From positions 372,001 through 436,000 of the forward strand of contig NZ_VCEI01000021.1 in assembly GCF_005860765.1 (NCBI RefSeq): 64,000 nucleotides of DNA, in the 5' to 3' direction. This document shows, piece by piece, positions 34,500 through 43,038 of the stretch. The notes under the pieces were generated by a model that was not told the DNA's origin, did not search any database, and worked only from the letters and a program-made list of their open reading frames with translations. The translations under genes and the position numbers were made by a program. The DNA comes from Dyadobacter sediminis. GTDB lineage: Bacteria; Bacteroidota; Bacteroidia; Cytophagales; Spirosomataceae. Numbering within the stretch: position 1 is the stretch's first letter; each line of letters begins with the position of its first letter.

Positions 34500-35719
34500 C
34501 GTTGAATTTTATGCATCCAGTTGCCCCAGGCCAAACCGATACGCGTTGAAATCAGTGCAGCCAGAAATGCAATGCCGATACCTTTCAGAAAATCAGGTGT
34601 GCTTTCCAGATTCCACGGAGCGTACTTGTACCGATATTCCCAATCCGGATTGTTGCCGAAGTACCAGTAATGGCTGCCAAACACCCAGTTTCTTGCATAA
34701 GGCGATTCCATCAGAAATGCACCGAAAAACCATTGTACCACCAAAAAAACAAGCAGAAAAGCAGTAGCAAGAATGAGTGCAAGTTTCCAGTCGTTCTGGT
34801 ATGCGTAGTGGTTGCGGAGCCTATCAAGCACAAAGGCCGGAATGATCAGAAGCAGCGGAAACTGATAACCCTGATAATGATCAAAATGATTCAGGATGGG
34901 TCCGAGCTTGGGCTCGGCGGGAAAAAGCGGTATAATCCAGAAAGTGGCAAGCATCAGAAATGTATAAACGCCTGCAACGGCAGTGACCGTCCATTTGTGA
35001 CTGACGGCTCTGCCTGCTGCCATTAACAGGATTGGAAAAGCAGCGGAAGCAAAAATGTAATAACCGGATGAATGCGTCTGCATCCGGCCCAGCTCTTCGG
35101 AAAGCAGCGTAAACCAGATTGTGAGCAGAAATCCGGCGGAAAGGGCAAAAAGCCGGAACAGCTTTTTGTCGAGTACTTTTCTGAGTTCAAAACTGGCGGG
35201 CTTGAAGGCTTTGAGCTGGTTTTTGGTAGCAATTACGCAGATCATCGCACCAAACTGGATTCCGATAATCCCGAGAACCAGGACGGTATGCGGCGGCGAA
35301 AGAATGGTTACGTCCAGTCCGTACGTGTTGTGCCACCAGTCGTCGAAAGGAGCGGATACCAGCATGGACAAGGCGCCCCATACACAGAACAGTGAGCCAA
35401 GCGAGCTGTAAAAGAATCCCCAGATTTTTACGCTGGCGGCTTTTTCCGGAACACTTCCCCGGAATGTCCTACGCAGGATTTCAAAGCCGGAAAAAAGACC
35501 GGCAACAACGGCTCCGAGGTAAATAACCAGGTGCGGAGGAGACAGCAACCCGTCACGGCCAATGCTGATATGCCAGCAGATATCCCATATAAGTCCTGTG
35601 ATGACACAGAACGAAGCAAATACCGTAGCATAAATGTAAACAGGAATAGAAGGGCTGCCCTGCAGAGAAACAACGCGTTTTCCTTCAACGGGCGGAGGAC
35701 TGATCGTGAATTCACTCAT
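34496..35719 (-). CDS. Multi-helix membrane protein with duplicated PmoC-like metal motif
   Basis: 407 residues with about ten membrane helices (roughly 28-47, 64-82, 105-122, 142-162, 187-207, 220-238, 248-265, 284-300, 313-333, 378-396). Two copies of one motif are present. Copy 1 is D46-x2-W49-H50 ... R55-D56 ... S60-P-P-H63. Copy 2 is D126-x2-W129-H130 ... D136 ... S141-P-P-H144. In PmoC of methane monooxygenase the copper ligands Asp156, His160, His173 have the same spacing as copy 1 (D, +4, +17) within a similar D-x2-W-H ... R-D ... P-x-H context. A further polar patch is 'LNHFDHYQGY' (277-284). No PmoA gene is seen. Translationally coupled with the PmoB-like gene. Function is inference. 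Confidence 0.75.
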   Translation of the reverse strand: MSEFTISPPPVEGKRVVSLQGSPSIPVYIYATVFASFCVITGLIWDICWHISIGRDGLLSPPHLVIYLGAVVAGLFSGFEILRRTFRGSVPEKAASVKIWGFFYSSLGSLFCVWGALSMLVSAPFDDWWHNTYGLDVTILSPPHTVLVLGIIGIQFGAMICVIATKNQLKAFKPASFELRKVLDKKLFRLFALSAGFLLTIWFTLLSEELGRMQTHSSGYYIFASAAFPILLMAAGRAVSHKWTVTAVAGVYTFLMLATFWIIPLFPAEPKLGPILNHFDHYQGYQFPLLLIIPAFVLDRLRNHYAYQNDWKLALILATAFLLVFLVVQWFFGAFLMESPYARNWVFGSHYWYFGNNPDWEYRYKYAPWNLESTPDFLKGIGIAFLAALISTRIGLAWGNWMHKIQR

Positions 35720-35831
35720 AGGAACGTGGGAGAAGTTGAGACAGGAAATTTAATTTTATCCCGTTTAAAATCATGATTTACAATCTAATAAATTCCCGGT
35801 TAAATCCACCAATTTATTTAATGGTCGGTTT

Positions 35832-36452
35832 TCAGAACGGGCGCATGGCCTTGACAAACCGTCCTTTGAAATAGTTGGAAAAAAGGTTGTCTTCGCGCAC
35901 ACCTTTTGAAGTAGAAGCGTGAATGAAGATAATCTCCTGCCTGTTGCGTACATCCGTCACGATCCCGGCATGGGAAACATAGCCTTCCTTGCCTGATTCG
36001 GGAACGAAAAATACCCAGTCGCCGGCACGCAGGTCTTCCAGTCGGCTTATTTCCTTTCCGAATTCCGATTGCTGCCATGAAATTCTGGGGACTTTTACGC
36101 CGATTTCGGAGTATACAGAACAGATAAGCCCGGAGCAGTCGATTCCGTTTTTGTCATTTCCGCCGGAGCGGTAAGGCGTTCCGGAGTAAGTCCGGGCAAC
36201 TTTCACAACCTGCGGAATATCGCCGGAGGACAAACTGGTTCTCGGCTTGTAAGTTTGCCTTGCCGTAGCAGAAGGTTTTCTGACGGGCGTTCTTGCGGGC
36301 GGTCTCCGGGCAACGGTCGAACGCGGTTTTCCGTACCTGGAAGCAGCAGGTCTTGCCGGCGTTTTGCGGAGCGTGTCACAGGAAAAAACAAGAATGACCA
36401 GGGCAAGCGTACAAAAAGTTTTAAACAGGTAAAAAAGAAATTGCTTCTTCAT
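35832..36452 (-). CDS. NlpC/P60 (C40) peptidase lipoprotein
   Basis: 206 residues. A lipoprotein signal ends at the lipobox LVFSC (Cys ~25). A Pro/Arg/Thr-rich linker (~30-75, 'RPAASRYGKPRSTVARRPPA' style) spans to the NlpC/P60 domain, which has the catalytic Cys in NGIDCSGLICSVY (~109-111), His in YVSHAGIVTD and the third polar residue in IIFIHAST. These enzymes cleave D-Glu-(gamma)-diaminopimelate bonds in peptidoglycan stem peptides. It lies ~110 bases upstream of the membrane-protein operon on the same strand, but a functional link is not evident. Confidence 0.92.
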   Translation of the reverse strand: MKKQFLFYLFKTFCTLALVILVFSCDTLRKTPARPAASRYGKPRSTVARRPPARTPVRKPSATARQTYKPRTSLSSGDIPQVVKVARTYSGTPYRSGGNDKNGIDCSGLICSVYSEIGVKVPRISWQQSEFGKEISRLEDLRAGDWVFFVPESGKEGYVSHAGIVTDVRNRQEIIFIHASTSKGVREDNLFSNYFKGRFVKAMRPF

Positions 36453-36634
36453 GCGTAAGCTTGATATTTATTCGGTAAAGATCATGGTGCGGCTATGGCC
36501 TTATCTCTGCACAATAACGACACTTTACCTAAAATTAGTAAGAAATGTTTCCGGAAAAGAACCGGCACGGAAAGATAAACCAACTTCACGATACCTAAAC
36601 CGCAGGCAGCAAAGGGCGAAAAAATACGGCAAAT

Positions 36635-36667
36635 ATTGTGTGACTGACTGCTTTGTAAGTAGTTTTG
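36635..36667 (+). promoter_or_regulatory. Bacteroidota promoter for the FAH-family gene
   Basis: ATTG (36635-36638, three of four bases of TTTG), a 21-base spacer and TAGTTTTG (36660-36667), a full match to TAnnTTTG. Predicted transcription start near 36674, 65 bases before the ATG at 36739. It overlaps one of the GTTTTGTCCTG repeat motifs. Confidence 0.5.
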
Positions 36668-36732
36668 TCCTGGATGAAAACTGCTTTACAGGATTAATCC
36701 GTTCGAGTTTGTCCCACTGAAAATTTTATCTG
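36662..36732. repeat. Second cluster of TTTTGTCC motifs
   Basis: Three related words: GTTTTGTCCTG (36662-36672), GAGTTTGTCCC (36705-36715) and ATTTTATCTG (36723-36732). They resemble the cluster at 17861-17925. In the nearby sequence, CTGCTTTgtaagt and CTGCTTTacagg also form a short direct repeat. No transposase. Confidence 0.35.
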
Positions 36733-36738
36733 CAATCC

Positions 36739-37350
36739 ATGAAAATCATTTGTGTTGGCCGTAATTATACAGAGCATATCGCTGAATTGAATAATGAAAA
36801 ACCGGACGCGCCTGTTATATTCCTGAAACCGGAAACAGCCCAGATCCGTTTGGGAGAACCGTTTTTTTACCCTGATTTTTCCAAAGACATTCATCATGAA
36901 GTGGAGCTGGTTGTAAAAATCAACCGCGTGGGAAAGAACATAGAAGAAAGATTTGCGCATAAATATTACGATGAAATCGGGGTCGGCATCGATTTTACAG
37001 CACGCGACCTGCAATCGGAGCTGAAAAGCAAGGGCTTGCCGTGGGAACTGGCAAAAGCGTTTAACGGATCGGCGCCGGTATCGGATTTTGTCCCGGTTTC
37101 CGACTATGAGGATATTCAGAACATCAATTTCAGTCTGGATGTAAACGGCGAAACACGGCAGAACGGGAATTCGTCCATGATGCTTTACCGGATCAATTAC
37201 CTTATTTCTTTTGTATCAAAATTTTTCATGCTGAAAAAAGGAGATCTGATTTTCACCGGAACTCCGAAAGGCGTGTCGTCCGTGCAAATAGGGGATAAGC
37301 TTACTGCTTCCATTGAAGGTAAAAAAATGCTGGAATTATTTGTCCGATAA
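36739..37350 (+). CDS. Fumarylacetoacetate hydrolase family protein
   Basis: 203 residues, the short form of the family (single C-terminal FAH domain). It opens MKIICVGRNYTEHIAELN. Metal ligands lie in HHEVELVV (Glu ~56, Glu ~58) and GVGIDFTARDLQ (Asp ~88), and 'WELAKAFNGSAPVSDF' and 'FTGTPKGVSSVQIGD' are the usual later signatures. Members act as acylpyruvate hydrolases, oxaloacetate decarboxylases/tautomerases or hydratases; oxaloacetate or acylpyruvate activity is most likely here but not certain. The M23 peptidase starts 54 bases later on the same strand. Confidence 0.92.
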   Translation: MKIICVGRNYTEHIAELNNEKPDAPVIFLKPETAQIRLGEPFFYPDFSKDIHHEVELVVKINRVGKNIEERFAHKYYDEIGVGIDFTARDLQSELKSKGLPWELAKAFNGSAPVSDFVPVSDYEDIQNINFSLDVNGETRQNGNSSMMLYRINYLISFVSKFFMLKKGDLIFTGTPKGVSSVQIGDKLTASIEGKKMLELFVR

Positions 37351-37404
37351 ATCGTTCTTAATCATCCGACAGCTGCCGGGCTGTTCATTATTACCGTTTT
37401 TTTC

Positions 37405-39363
37405 ATGCAATATTATTTTCGTGCGCTGGTCCGAACCGGTTTTTTCGTTGCGGTCCTGATTTCTTTTTACCATCATTCCTTTGCACAAAAGCAGTCTTAT
37501 CCAAAAGGTTATTATCAGTTTCCGATACGTCCCGGCCTGGCAAATACACTTGCCGGCGGTCTGGGCGATTTGAGAAGCAATCACTTTCATGCCGGTCTGG
37601 ATATCAGAACGGAGCAGCGGGAAGGATTGCCGGTACATGCCGCTGCCGAAGGCTATGTTTACAAAGTAGCCATTCAGAGAAGCGGTTACGGCAATGTCAT
37701 TTTTCTGCGTCACCCGAACGGACAGACAACGGTATACGGGCATTTGCTCAGATTCAGCGATCCGCTTGCACGTTATGTGCGCGAGGAACAGTATAAAAAG
37801 CAGACGTTTGAAATAGACCTTTTTCCCGAGCCTGGAAAATTCCAGTTTAAAAAAGGAGAAATCATTGCGCTTTCAGGCAATACCGGCGGCTCTGCGGGGC
37901 CGCATCTGCATTTTGAAATCCGCGATTCGAAAGATAATTACCTGAATCCGTTATACTTCGGATTTAATGAGATAAAGGACATTACGCCGCCGAAGTTTGT
38001 CAATCTGGCGATCCGGCCACTGGATATCAACGGGCGTGTGAACGGACAGTTTGAGAGGAGAGTGTTTGCGCCGGTGAAGCTGAAAGACGGCACTTACCGG
38101 CTGCCTTATCCGGTTACGGCCACGGGAATAATCGGCATGGACCTTGTTGCGCATGACCAGATGACCGGAACCGGATTTCGTTACGGCCTGCAGTGCATTG
38201 AAATCAAAATGGACGGGAACGAGGTGTTTTCATACAACATGGAAATTTTTCCCAATGCCTCGACGCGCGATTACAACAATCTAATCGATTATGAAACAGA
38301 ACAGAAAACCGGTCAGCGTTTTCTGAAATGCTACGTTCCGGACGGCAATAATTTCAATCTCTACAAAACGGGATCATTCAAAGGGAAACTCAACATCACG
38401 GATACTTTGAGCCATGAAGTGCGAATCAAAGTAACGGATTCATATGAAAATTCTTCCGAACTAATTTTTGACATTAAAGGAGAACCGCAGAACCCGCCGC
38501 TGCCAGCGTACGACATGGAGGTGAACCCGGAATGGGTACAAACAGACGTTCAGGAAAATACGCTGACTGTAAAGGCGAAATATTACAGAAGTTCAATCCC
38601 GGTTGCCACTTTTTTTGCCGGAGGAAAAGAAATCAAAAAGGAGCCGGATTTTTATGCCGGCGAATCCGCGGTTTTTCTAAGTGACCTGCGGCTATACCGG
38701 CCAGATTCCGTAAAAGTCGGCAATACAACTGTAAAAACTTATCTGAGAAGCCAGATTTATCCCGAAACTGCATTTATCTATCAGGGTGAAAAATGGTCTG
38801 TTGATTTTCAGAACACAAGCCTTTTTGACACCTTGTTTCTGGTCGGACAACGCAATTTCAATGCGCTTACGATTAACAATCGCGGCATTGCACTCAAAGA
38901 TTTTGTCACTGTTTCGTTCACACCGGAAAATGTTCCCGATGACAAAGCGCATACGCATGTTTACAGGTATGTAAACGGAGAGTATCGTTTTGCAGGCGGC
39001 GTATGGACCGAAAACGAAATCAGATTCGATACGCGCGAACTCGGAACATTTGTTATTCAGGCAGATACCGTTCCGCCAAAAGTCCGTCTTGTCGAAAACA
39101 GCAAAAAAAGAATCCGAGGTTACATATGGGACCCGTTGTCGGGGATTGATTTTTACAAGGCATTGGTCAACGGCGAATGGGTACTGATGAATTACGATGC
39201 CAAAAGAGGTTATATATGGTCGGAAAAGCTGGACGAAAGCCAGGCGTTTGAAGGAGAACTAATGCTGGAAGTTACCGATGGGGCAGGAAATAGTACTATC
39301 TTGCGAACAGAACTGACTGAGCCGGTTGTTGTTCATAAAAAGGTCAGAAAACGTAAAAGATAA
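37405..39363 (+). CDS. Secreted M23 family metallopeptidase, long form
   Basis: 652 residues with a signal peptide (~1-28, ending HHSFAQ). The LytM/M23 domain is near 35-190: the first zinc ligand region is SNHFHAGLDIRTEQ (His, Asp), followed by HAAAEGYVYKV and the H-x-H motif in GPHLHFEIRD. The remaining ~450 residues are beta-rich, with late repeats similar to immunoglobulin-type folds ('HTHVYRYVNGEYRF', 'WDPLSGIDFYKALVNGEWV'), perhaps for wall or surface binding. It cleaves peptidoglycan cross-links or acts as an activator of other hydrolases. Bcp follows two bases after its stop. Confidence 0.9.
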   Translation: MQYYFRALVRTGFFVAVLISFYHHSFAQKQSYPKGYYQFPIRPGLANTLAGGLGDLRSNHFHAGLDIRTEQREGLPVHAAAEGYVYKVAIQRSGYGNVIFLRHPNGQTTVYGHLLRFSDPLARYVREEQYKKQTFEIDLFPEPGKFQFKKGEIIALSGNTGGSAGPHLHFEIRDSKDNYLNPLYFGFNEIKDITPPKFVNLAIRPLDINGRVNGQFERRVFAPVKLKDGTYRLPYPVTATGIIGMDLVAHDQMTGTGFRYGLQCIEIKMDGNEVFSYNMEIFPNASTRDYNNLIDYETEQKTGQRFLKCYVPDGNNFNLYKTGSFKGKLNITDTLSHEVRIKVTDSYENSSELIFDIKGEPQNPPLPAYDMEVNPEWVQTDVQENTLTVKAKYYRSSIPVATFFAGGKEIKKEPDFYAGESAVFLSDLRLYRPDSVKVGNTTVKTYLRSQIYPETAFIYQGEKWSVDFQNTSLFDTLFLVGQRNFNALTINNRGIALKDFVTVSFTPENVPDDKAHTHVYRYVNGEYRFAGGVWTENEIRFDTRELGTFVIQADTVPPKVRLVENSKKRIRGYIWDPLSGIDFYKALVNGEWVLMNYDAKRGYIWSEKLDESQAFEGELMLEVTDGAGNSTILRTELTEPVVVHKKVRKRKR

Positions 39364-39365
39364 TT

Positions 39366-39824
39366 ATGATGGAACTTCACGTCGGAGATCCGGCGCCCGG
39401 GTTTTCAGCCAGGGACCAGGATGGAAAGGAAGTAAAACTTTCGAATTTCAAAGGAGAAAAAGTGATTCTGTACTTTTATCCCAAAGACGACACGCCCGGC
39501 TGTACGGCACAGGCCTGTAACCTGCGCGACAATTACGACAAATTGTTGAGTCAAGGCTATAAAGTACTGGGTGTAAGCGTTGATAACGAAAAATCACATG
39601 TCAAATTCATCAATAAATTCAGTCTTCCGTTTTCTTTGCTTGCCGATACGGATCATGCAATCGTGGAATCATACGGCGTGTGGGTTGAAAAAAGCATGTA
39701 CGGCCGGACCTACATGGGAACGGCGCGCACTACATTTGTAATTGACGAAAACGGTATGATCGAAGAAATAATCCAGAAAGTGGATACCAAAAACCATACG
39801 GATCAAATTCTTGGCAATACTTAA
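39366..39824 (+). CDS. bcp: Thioredoxin-dependent thiol peroxidase (Bcp)
   Basis: 152 residues, atypical 2-Cys peroxiredoxin. The peroxidatic Cys is in PKDDTPGCTAQACNLRD (~46) and the resolving Cys five residues later, the CT-x2-AC pattern of Bcp. It reduces peroxides using thioredoxin. Start ATG at 39366 or the next codon but one, 39369. It follows the M23 peptidase closely and is likely in its operon. Confidence 0.95.
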   Translation: MMELHVGDPAPGFSARDQDGKEVKLSNFKGEKVILYFYPKDDTPGCTAQACNLRDNYDKLLSQGYKVLGVSVDNEKSHVKFINKFSLPFSLLADTDHAIVESYGVWVEKSMYGRTYMGTARTTFVIDENGMIEEIIQKVDTKNHTDQILGNT

Positions 39825-39910
39825 TAATAAACGGTCAATTTTAGATACTTAATTTAAGGACCTTTGTACCCTGAATATAATCAAAGACATTCCAACAGAA
39901 ATAGATAAAA

Positions 39911-40768
39911 ATGGAAATTGAACAACTAGAAAAAGTAGCTTCGCAAGTCCGCAGGGATATTGTTCGTATGGTACACAGCTGCCAGTCGGGACATCCCGGA
40001 GGTTCATTGGGCTGCACCGATTTATTGGTAGCATTGTACTTCGAGCGCATGATGCTCAATGAGCAGGACGGCAAACCTGTATTTGATATGAACGGAACGG
40101 GTGAAGACCTTTTCTTTCTGTCGAACGGACATATTTCTCCGGTCTGGTACAGTACGCTGGCGCGCAGAGGATATTTTCCGGTTGAAGAACTGGCAACTTT
40201 CCGCAAGCTGGATTCACGTCTTCAGGGCCACCCGACCACGCATGAACACCTGGAAGGAATCCGTATTGCTTCCGGTTCGCTCGGACAAGGTTTGTCGGTT
40301 GCGTTAGGTGCTGCCATGTCCAAAAAACTGAATAAGGATAAAGGCATCATCTATGTGCTAATGGGTGACGGCGAGCAGCAGGAGGGTCAGGTTTGGGAAG
40401 CAGCGTCATTTGCCCCGCATCATGAAGTGGACAATCTGATTGCATTTATTGACCTGAACGGTCAGCAAATTGACGGTCCGACGGTTAAAGTAATGAATAA
40501 CCGTGATCTTGGCAAGAAATACGAAGCTTTCGGATGGGAAGTCATTTCTATTGAAGAAGGCAACGACATGGCTGCCATACTGAAAGGTCTTTACGAAGCG
40601 AAAAGCCGTCTGGGACACGGAAGGCCGATTCTTGTTTTGCTTCATACCGGCATGGGATTCGGCGTTGATTTCATGATGGGCAGCCACAAATGGCACGGCG
40701 TTGCACCAAACGACGAGCAACTTGCCGCAGCATTGGGCCAGCTGGAAGAAACATTGGGTGATTATTGA
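39911..40768 (+). CDS. tktA: Transketolase, N-terminal subunit
   Basis: 285 residues, the first half of transketolase (thiamine diphosphate-binding PP domain). HPGGSLGCTDLLVALY at ~28-44 and the ThDP/Mg motif 'GDGEQQEGQVWEAA' (GDG near 155, then N/Q) are seen, as are 'HGVAPND' near the end and 'HPTTHEHLEGI'. Together with the next gene it forms the non-oxidative pentose phosphate enzyme. Split transketolases are widespread in bacteria and archaea. Downstream gap to the second half is 57 bases. Confidence 0.93.
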   Translation: MEIEQLEKVASQVRRDIVRMVHSCQSGHPGGSLGCTDLLVALYFERMMLNEQDGKPVFDMNGTGEDLFFLSNGHISPVWYSTLARRGYFPVEELATFRKLDSRLQGHPTTHEHLEGIRIASGSLGQGLSVALGAAMSKKLNKDKGIIYVLMGDGEQQEGQVWEAASFAPHHEVDNLIAFIDLNGQQIDGPTVKVMNNRDLGKKYEAFGWEVISIEEGNDMAAILKGLYEAKSRLGHGRPILVLLHTGMGFGVDFMMGSHKWHGVAPNDEQLAAALGQLEETLGDY

Positions 40769-40825
40769 AAATACAAAACCATCAGTTTAACTACTTGATC
40801 CGGTTTTATAAAAATATCAGACAGA

Positions 40826-41779
40826 ATGAAAAAATACACCTTCACTGAGAAGAAAGATACCCGTTCCGGCTTTGGTGCCGGAATGCATGAGCTCGGACAG
40901 CAGAATCCGAACGTTGTTGCGCTTTGTGCTGACCTTGTCGGCTCTTTGAAACTGGAACCTTTTATCAAGGAAAATCCGGACCGTTTTATTCAGTGCGGGA
41001 TTTCAGAAGCCAATATGATCGGTGTTTCTGCCGGTCTGACCATTGGCGGCAAGATTCCTTTTGCCACTACTTTTGCCAACTTTGCAACGGGCCGCGTTTA
41101 CGACCAGATCCGGCAGAGTGTTGCCTATTCCAATAAAAATGTGAAAATCTGTGCGTCGCATGCCGGGCTTACGCTGGGTGAAGACGGCGCAACGCACCAG
41201 ATTCTGGAAGATCTTGGCATGATGAAAATGCTGCCGGGCATGACGGTGATCAATCCTTGCGATTACAATCAGACCAAAGCGGCTACGATTGCCATTGCTG
41301 ACCATGAAGGCCCGGTTTATCTGCGTTTCGGACGTCCGGTTATTCCGGTTTTTACGGCTGCGGACCAGAAATTTGAAATCGGTAAAGCGTGGATGGTCAA
41401 TGAAGGAACGGACGTTAGTATTTTTGCAACCGGCCACATGGTTTGGGAAGCGATTCAGGCCGGTGAGCAGCTGGAAGCGGAAGGAATCAATGCTGAAATC
41501 ATTAATATTCATACGATCAAACCGCTGGACGAAGAAGCTGTTCTGAAATCGGTGGAGAAAACGGGATGCGTGGTGACGGCAGAAGAACATAACCGGATTG
41601 GCGGGCTTGGCGACAGCATTGCGCAGGTTCTGGTTAAAAACAAGCTTGTTCCGCAGGAATATGTGGCCGTTAACGACAGCTTCGGAGAAAGCGGAACGCC
41701 GACGCAGCTGATGGAGAAATACGGTTTGACGGCAAAAGACATCGTAGCAGCCGCTAAACGCGCTATTGAAAGAAAATAA
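40826..41779 (+). CDS. tktB: Transketolase, C-terminal subunit
   Basis: 317 residues, the pyrimidine-binding and C-terminal domains. 'QCGISEANMIGVSAGLTIGGKIPFATTFANF' (Glu in GISEANM activates the thiamine ring), 'SHAGLTLGEDGATHQILEDLGMM' and 'DGPVYLRFGRP'-type 'EGPVYLRFGRPVIPV' are present, followed by the transketolase C-terminal domain. Forms a heterodimer or heterotetramer with the product of the preceding gene. A good terminator lies 40 bases later. Confidence 0.93.
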   Translation: MKKYTFTEKKDTRSGFGAGMHELGQQNPNVVALCADLVGSLKLEPFIKENPDRFIQCGISEANMIGVSAGLTIGGKIPFATTFANFATGRVYDQIRQSVAYSNKNVKICASHAGLTLGEDGATHQILEDLGMMKMLPGMTVINPCDYNQTKAATIAIADHEGPVYLRFGRPVIPVFTAADQKFEIGKAWMVNEGTDVSIFATGHMVWEAIQAGEQLEAEGINAEIINIHTIKPLDEEAVLKSVEKTGCVVTAEEHNRIGGLGDSIAQVLVKNKLVPQEYVAVNDSFGESGTPTQLMEKYGLTAKDIVAAAKRAIERK

Positions 41780-41818
41780 AAAAAAAGTTGCTGTTGCTTT
41801 GACAGTAAATAAAAATAG

Positions 41819-41869
41819 CCGGGTCTTGTAAAAGTAACACATCGTTTGCTTTTGCAAGACTCGGATTTT
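41819..41869 (+). terminator. Terminator after the split transketolase genes
   Basis: Sixteen-base arms with two wobble pairs: CCGGGTCTTGTAAAAG (41819-41834) and CTTTTGCAAGACTCGG (41849-41864), followed by ATTTTATTT. Confidence 0.7.
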
Positions 41870-41982
41870 ATTTGCCGTGTATTAAAAAATAAACTATTAT
41901 TGACTTGCGTTGATTCGGGATTTGTCACATCATGACCCCGAAAGGTTTGCCTGAAATTAGTCAACAGGTTAGTACTGATTAA

Positions 41983-42525
41983 ATGTCTGACGAAGAATTA
42001 TTAGCTCTTTTTGAAAATCCCGAAACGCGCAGAAACGCTTTCAACCAGCTGGTGCGCAAGTATCAGCAAAAAGTGTATTGGTTGGTCCGTAAAATGGTCG
42101 TTGATCACGACGATGCCAATGACATTACGCAGGATGTATTTATAAAAGCCTGGACGGCACTTGAGAATTTTCGCGGTGATTCGAAACTATATACCTGGCT
42201 GTACCGTATTGCAAGCAATGAAGCAATCAACTTTCTGAACAAAAAGAGAAAAAGGTTTTTTATTCCGATTTACGATATTGAAAATGAACTGAGTGAAAAA
42301 CTGGAAGCCGATCCTTTGGTGAGCGGAGATGCCGTACAGCTGAAACTTCAGAAGGCATTGCTGAAATTACCGGAGAAGCAAAGGCTTGTTTTCAACCTGA
42401 AATACTTTGAAGAACTGCCGTATGAAGAAATTTCTGAAATTACCGGAACTTCCGTAGGCGCTTTGAAAGCTTCATATCATTGGGCGACGAAAAAAATAGA
42501 AGACTTTTTGAACGAAACGGATTAA
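41983..42525 (+). CDS. ECF-type RNA polymerase sigma factor
   Basis: 180 residues. Region 2 is intact: 'NQLVRKYQQKVYWLVRKMV', 'DANDITQDVFIKAWTALENFRGDSKLYTWLYRIASNEAINFLNKKR'. Region 4 is 'LPEKQRLVFNLKYFEELPYEEISEITGTSVGALKASYHWATKKIE'. It is a sigma-70 family member of the RpoE/SigW type. Two downstream genes on the same strand, a membrane protein and a periplasmic protein, form a probable operon and may modulate it. Own promoter not recognised. Confidence 0.93.
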   Translation: MSDEELLALFENPETRRNAFNQLVRKYQQKVYWLVRKMVVDHDDANDITQDVFIKAWTALENFRGDSKLYTWLYRIASNEAINFLNKKRKRFFIPIYDIENELSEKLEADPLVSGDAVQLKLQKALLKLPEKQRLVFNLKYFEELPYEEISEITGTSVGALKASYHWATKKIEDFLNETD

Positions 42526-42579
42526 ACCATTAACAATTACTTTGGTCAAACATTTACAAGTAGAGAAACACAGATAATC

Positions 42580-43020
42580 ATGGACAAAAAGCGAATACGG
42601 CTGGATGATATGAAAAGGGAAACGCCCTTTAACGTCCCCGATGGCTATTTTGATAAGCTGCCACAGATGATTCAGTCGAGAATTCCTGCGGAGCCGGTAA
42701 GCAGGCCGGTGATAGGCTGGTCATGGCAAAGGTCACTCGGCTTGGCTTCGGCAATGACATTTATTCTGGCTTTGGTATGGGTTACTGTTCCGGAACGCCA
42801 GGGCTCGCTCGGGCAGGAACCGCTCAGCGGCGTTAGCAATGCTTCGATCATTTCTTATCTGGAAGACCAGAATATCAGTTACTACGATTTAAGCGAGCAT
42901 AAAGTTGTTCAAAAGGCATTCGATACGGATTCAACCGTTCTTTTTTATCTGGACGGCCTGGATGAGGATGTGTTGCGCCAGCAAATAGATGAACCGGTTT
43001 CAGGTGCTGAGACGATCTGA
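42580..43020 (+). CDS. Probable anti-sigma-like single-pass membrane protein
   Basis: 146 residues. A short N-terminal cytoplasmic part with 'RETPFNVPDGYFDKLPQMIQSRI', a motif common in Bacteroidota proteins encoded next to ECF sigma factors; one membrane helix (~50-68, SLGLASAMTFILALVWVTV); and an acidic C-terminal part outside the membrane. Its position 54 bases after the sigma gene suggests a regulator of it. No zinc-binding ZAS motif (HxxxCxxC) is present, so the anti-sigma role is only inferred. Confidence 0.75.
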   Translation: MDKKRIRLDDMKRETPFNVPDGYFDKLPQMIQSRIPAEPVSRPVIGWSWQRSLGLASAMTFILALVWVTVPERQGSLGQEPLSGVSNASIISYLEDQNISYYDLSEHKVVQKAFDTDSTVLFYLDGLDEDVLRQQIDEPVSGAETI

Positions 43021-43038
43021 CCCTAACAATAAAAGACG

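Noticed and set aside
32847..35719. True methane or ammonia monooxygenase operon
   Set aside because: Only the metal motif and layout match; there is no PmoA gene, order and protein sizes differ, and the organism type is a heterotroph. A substrate claim is not supported.
36451..36720. 89-residue plus-strand frame between the NlpC gene and the FAH-family gene
   Set aside because: Composition is unlike a protein (many Arg/Cys/Tyr, no structure), it overlaps a promoter and repeat motifs, and begins with the reverse of the NlpC start.
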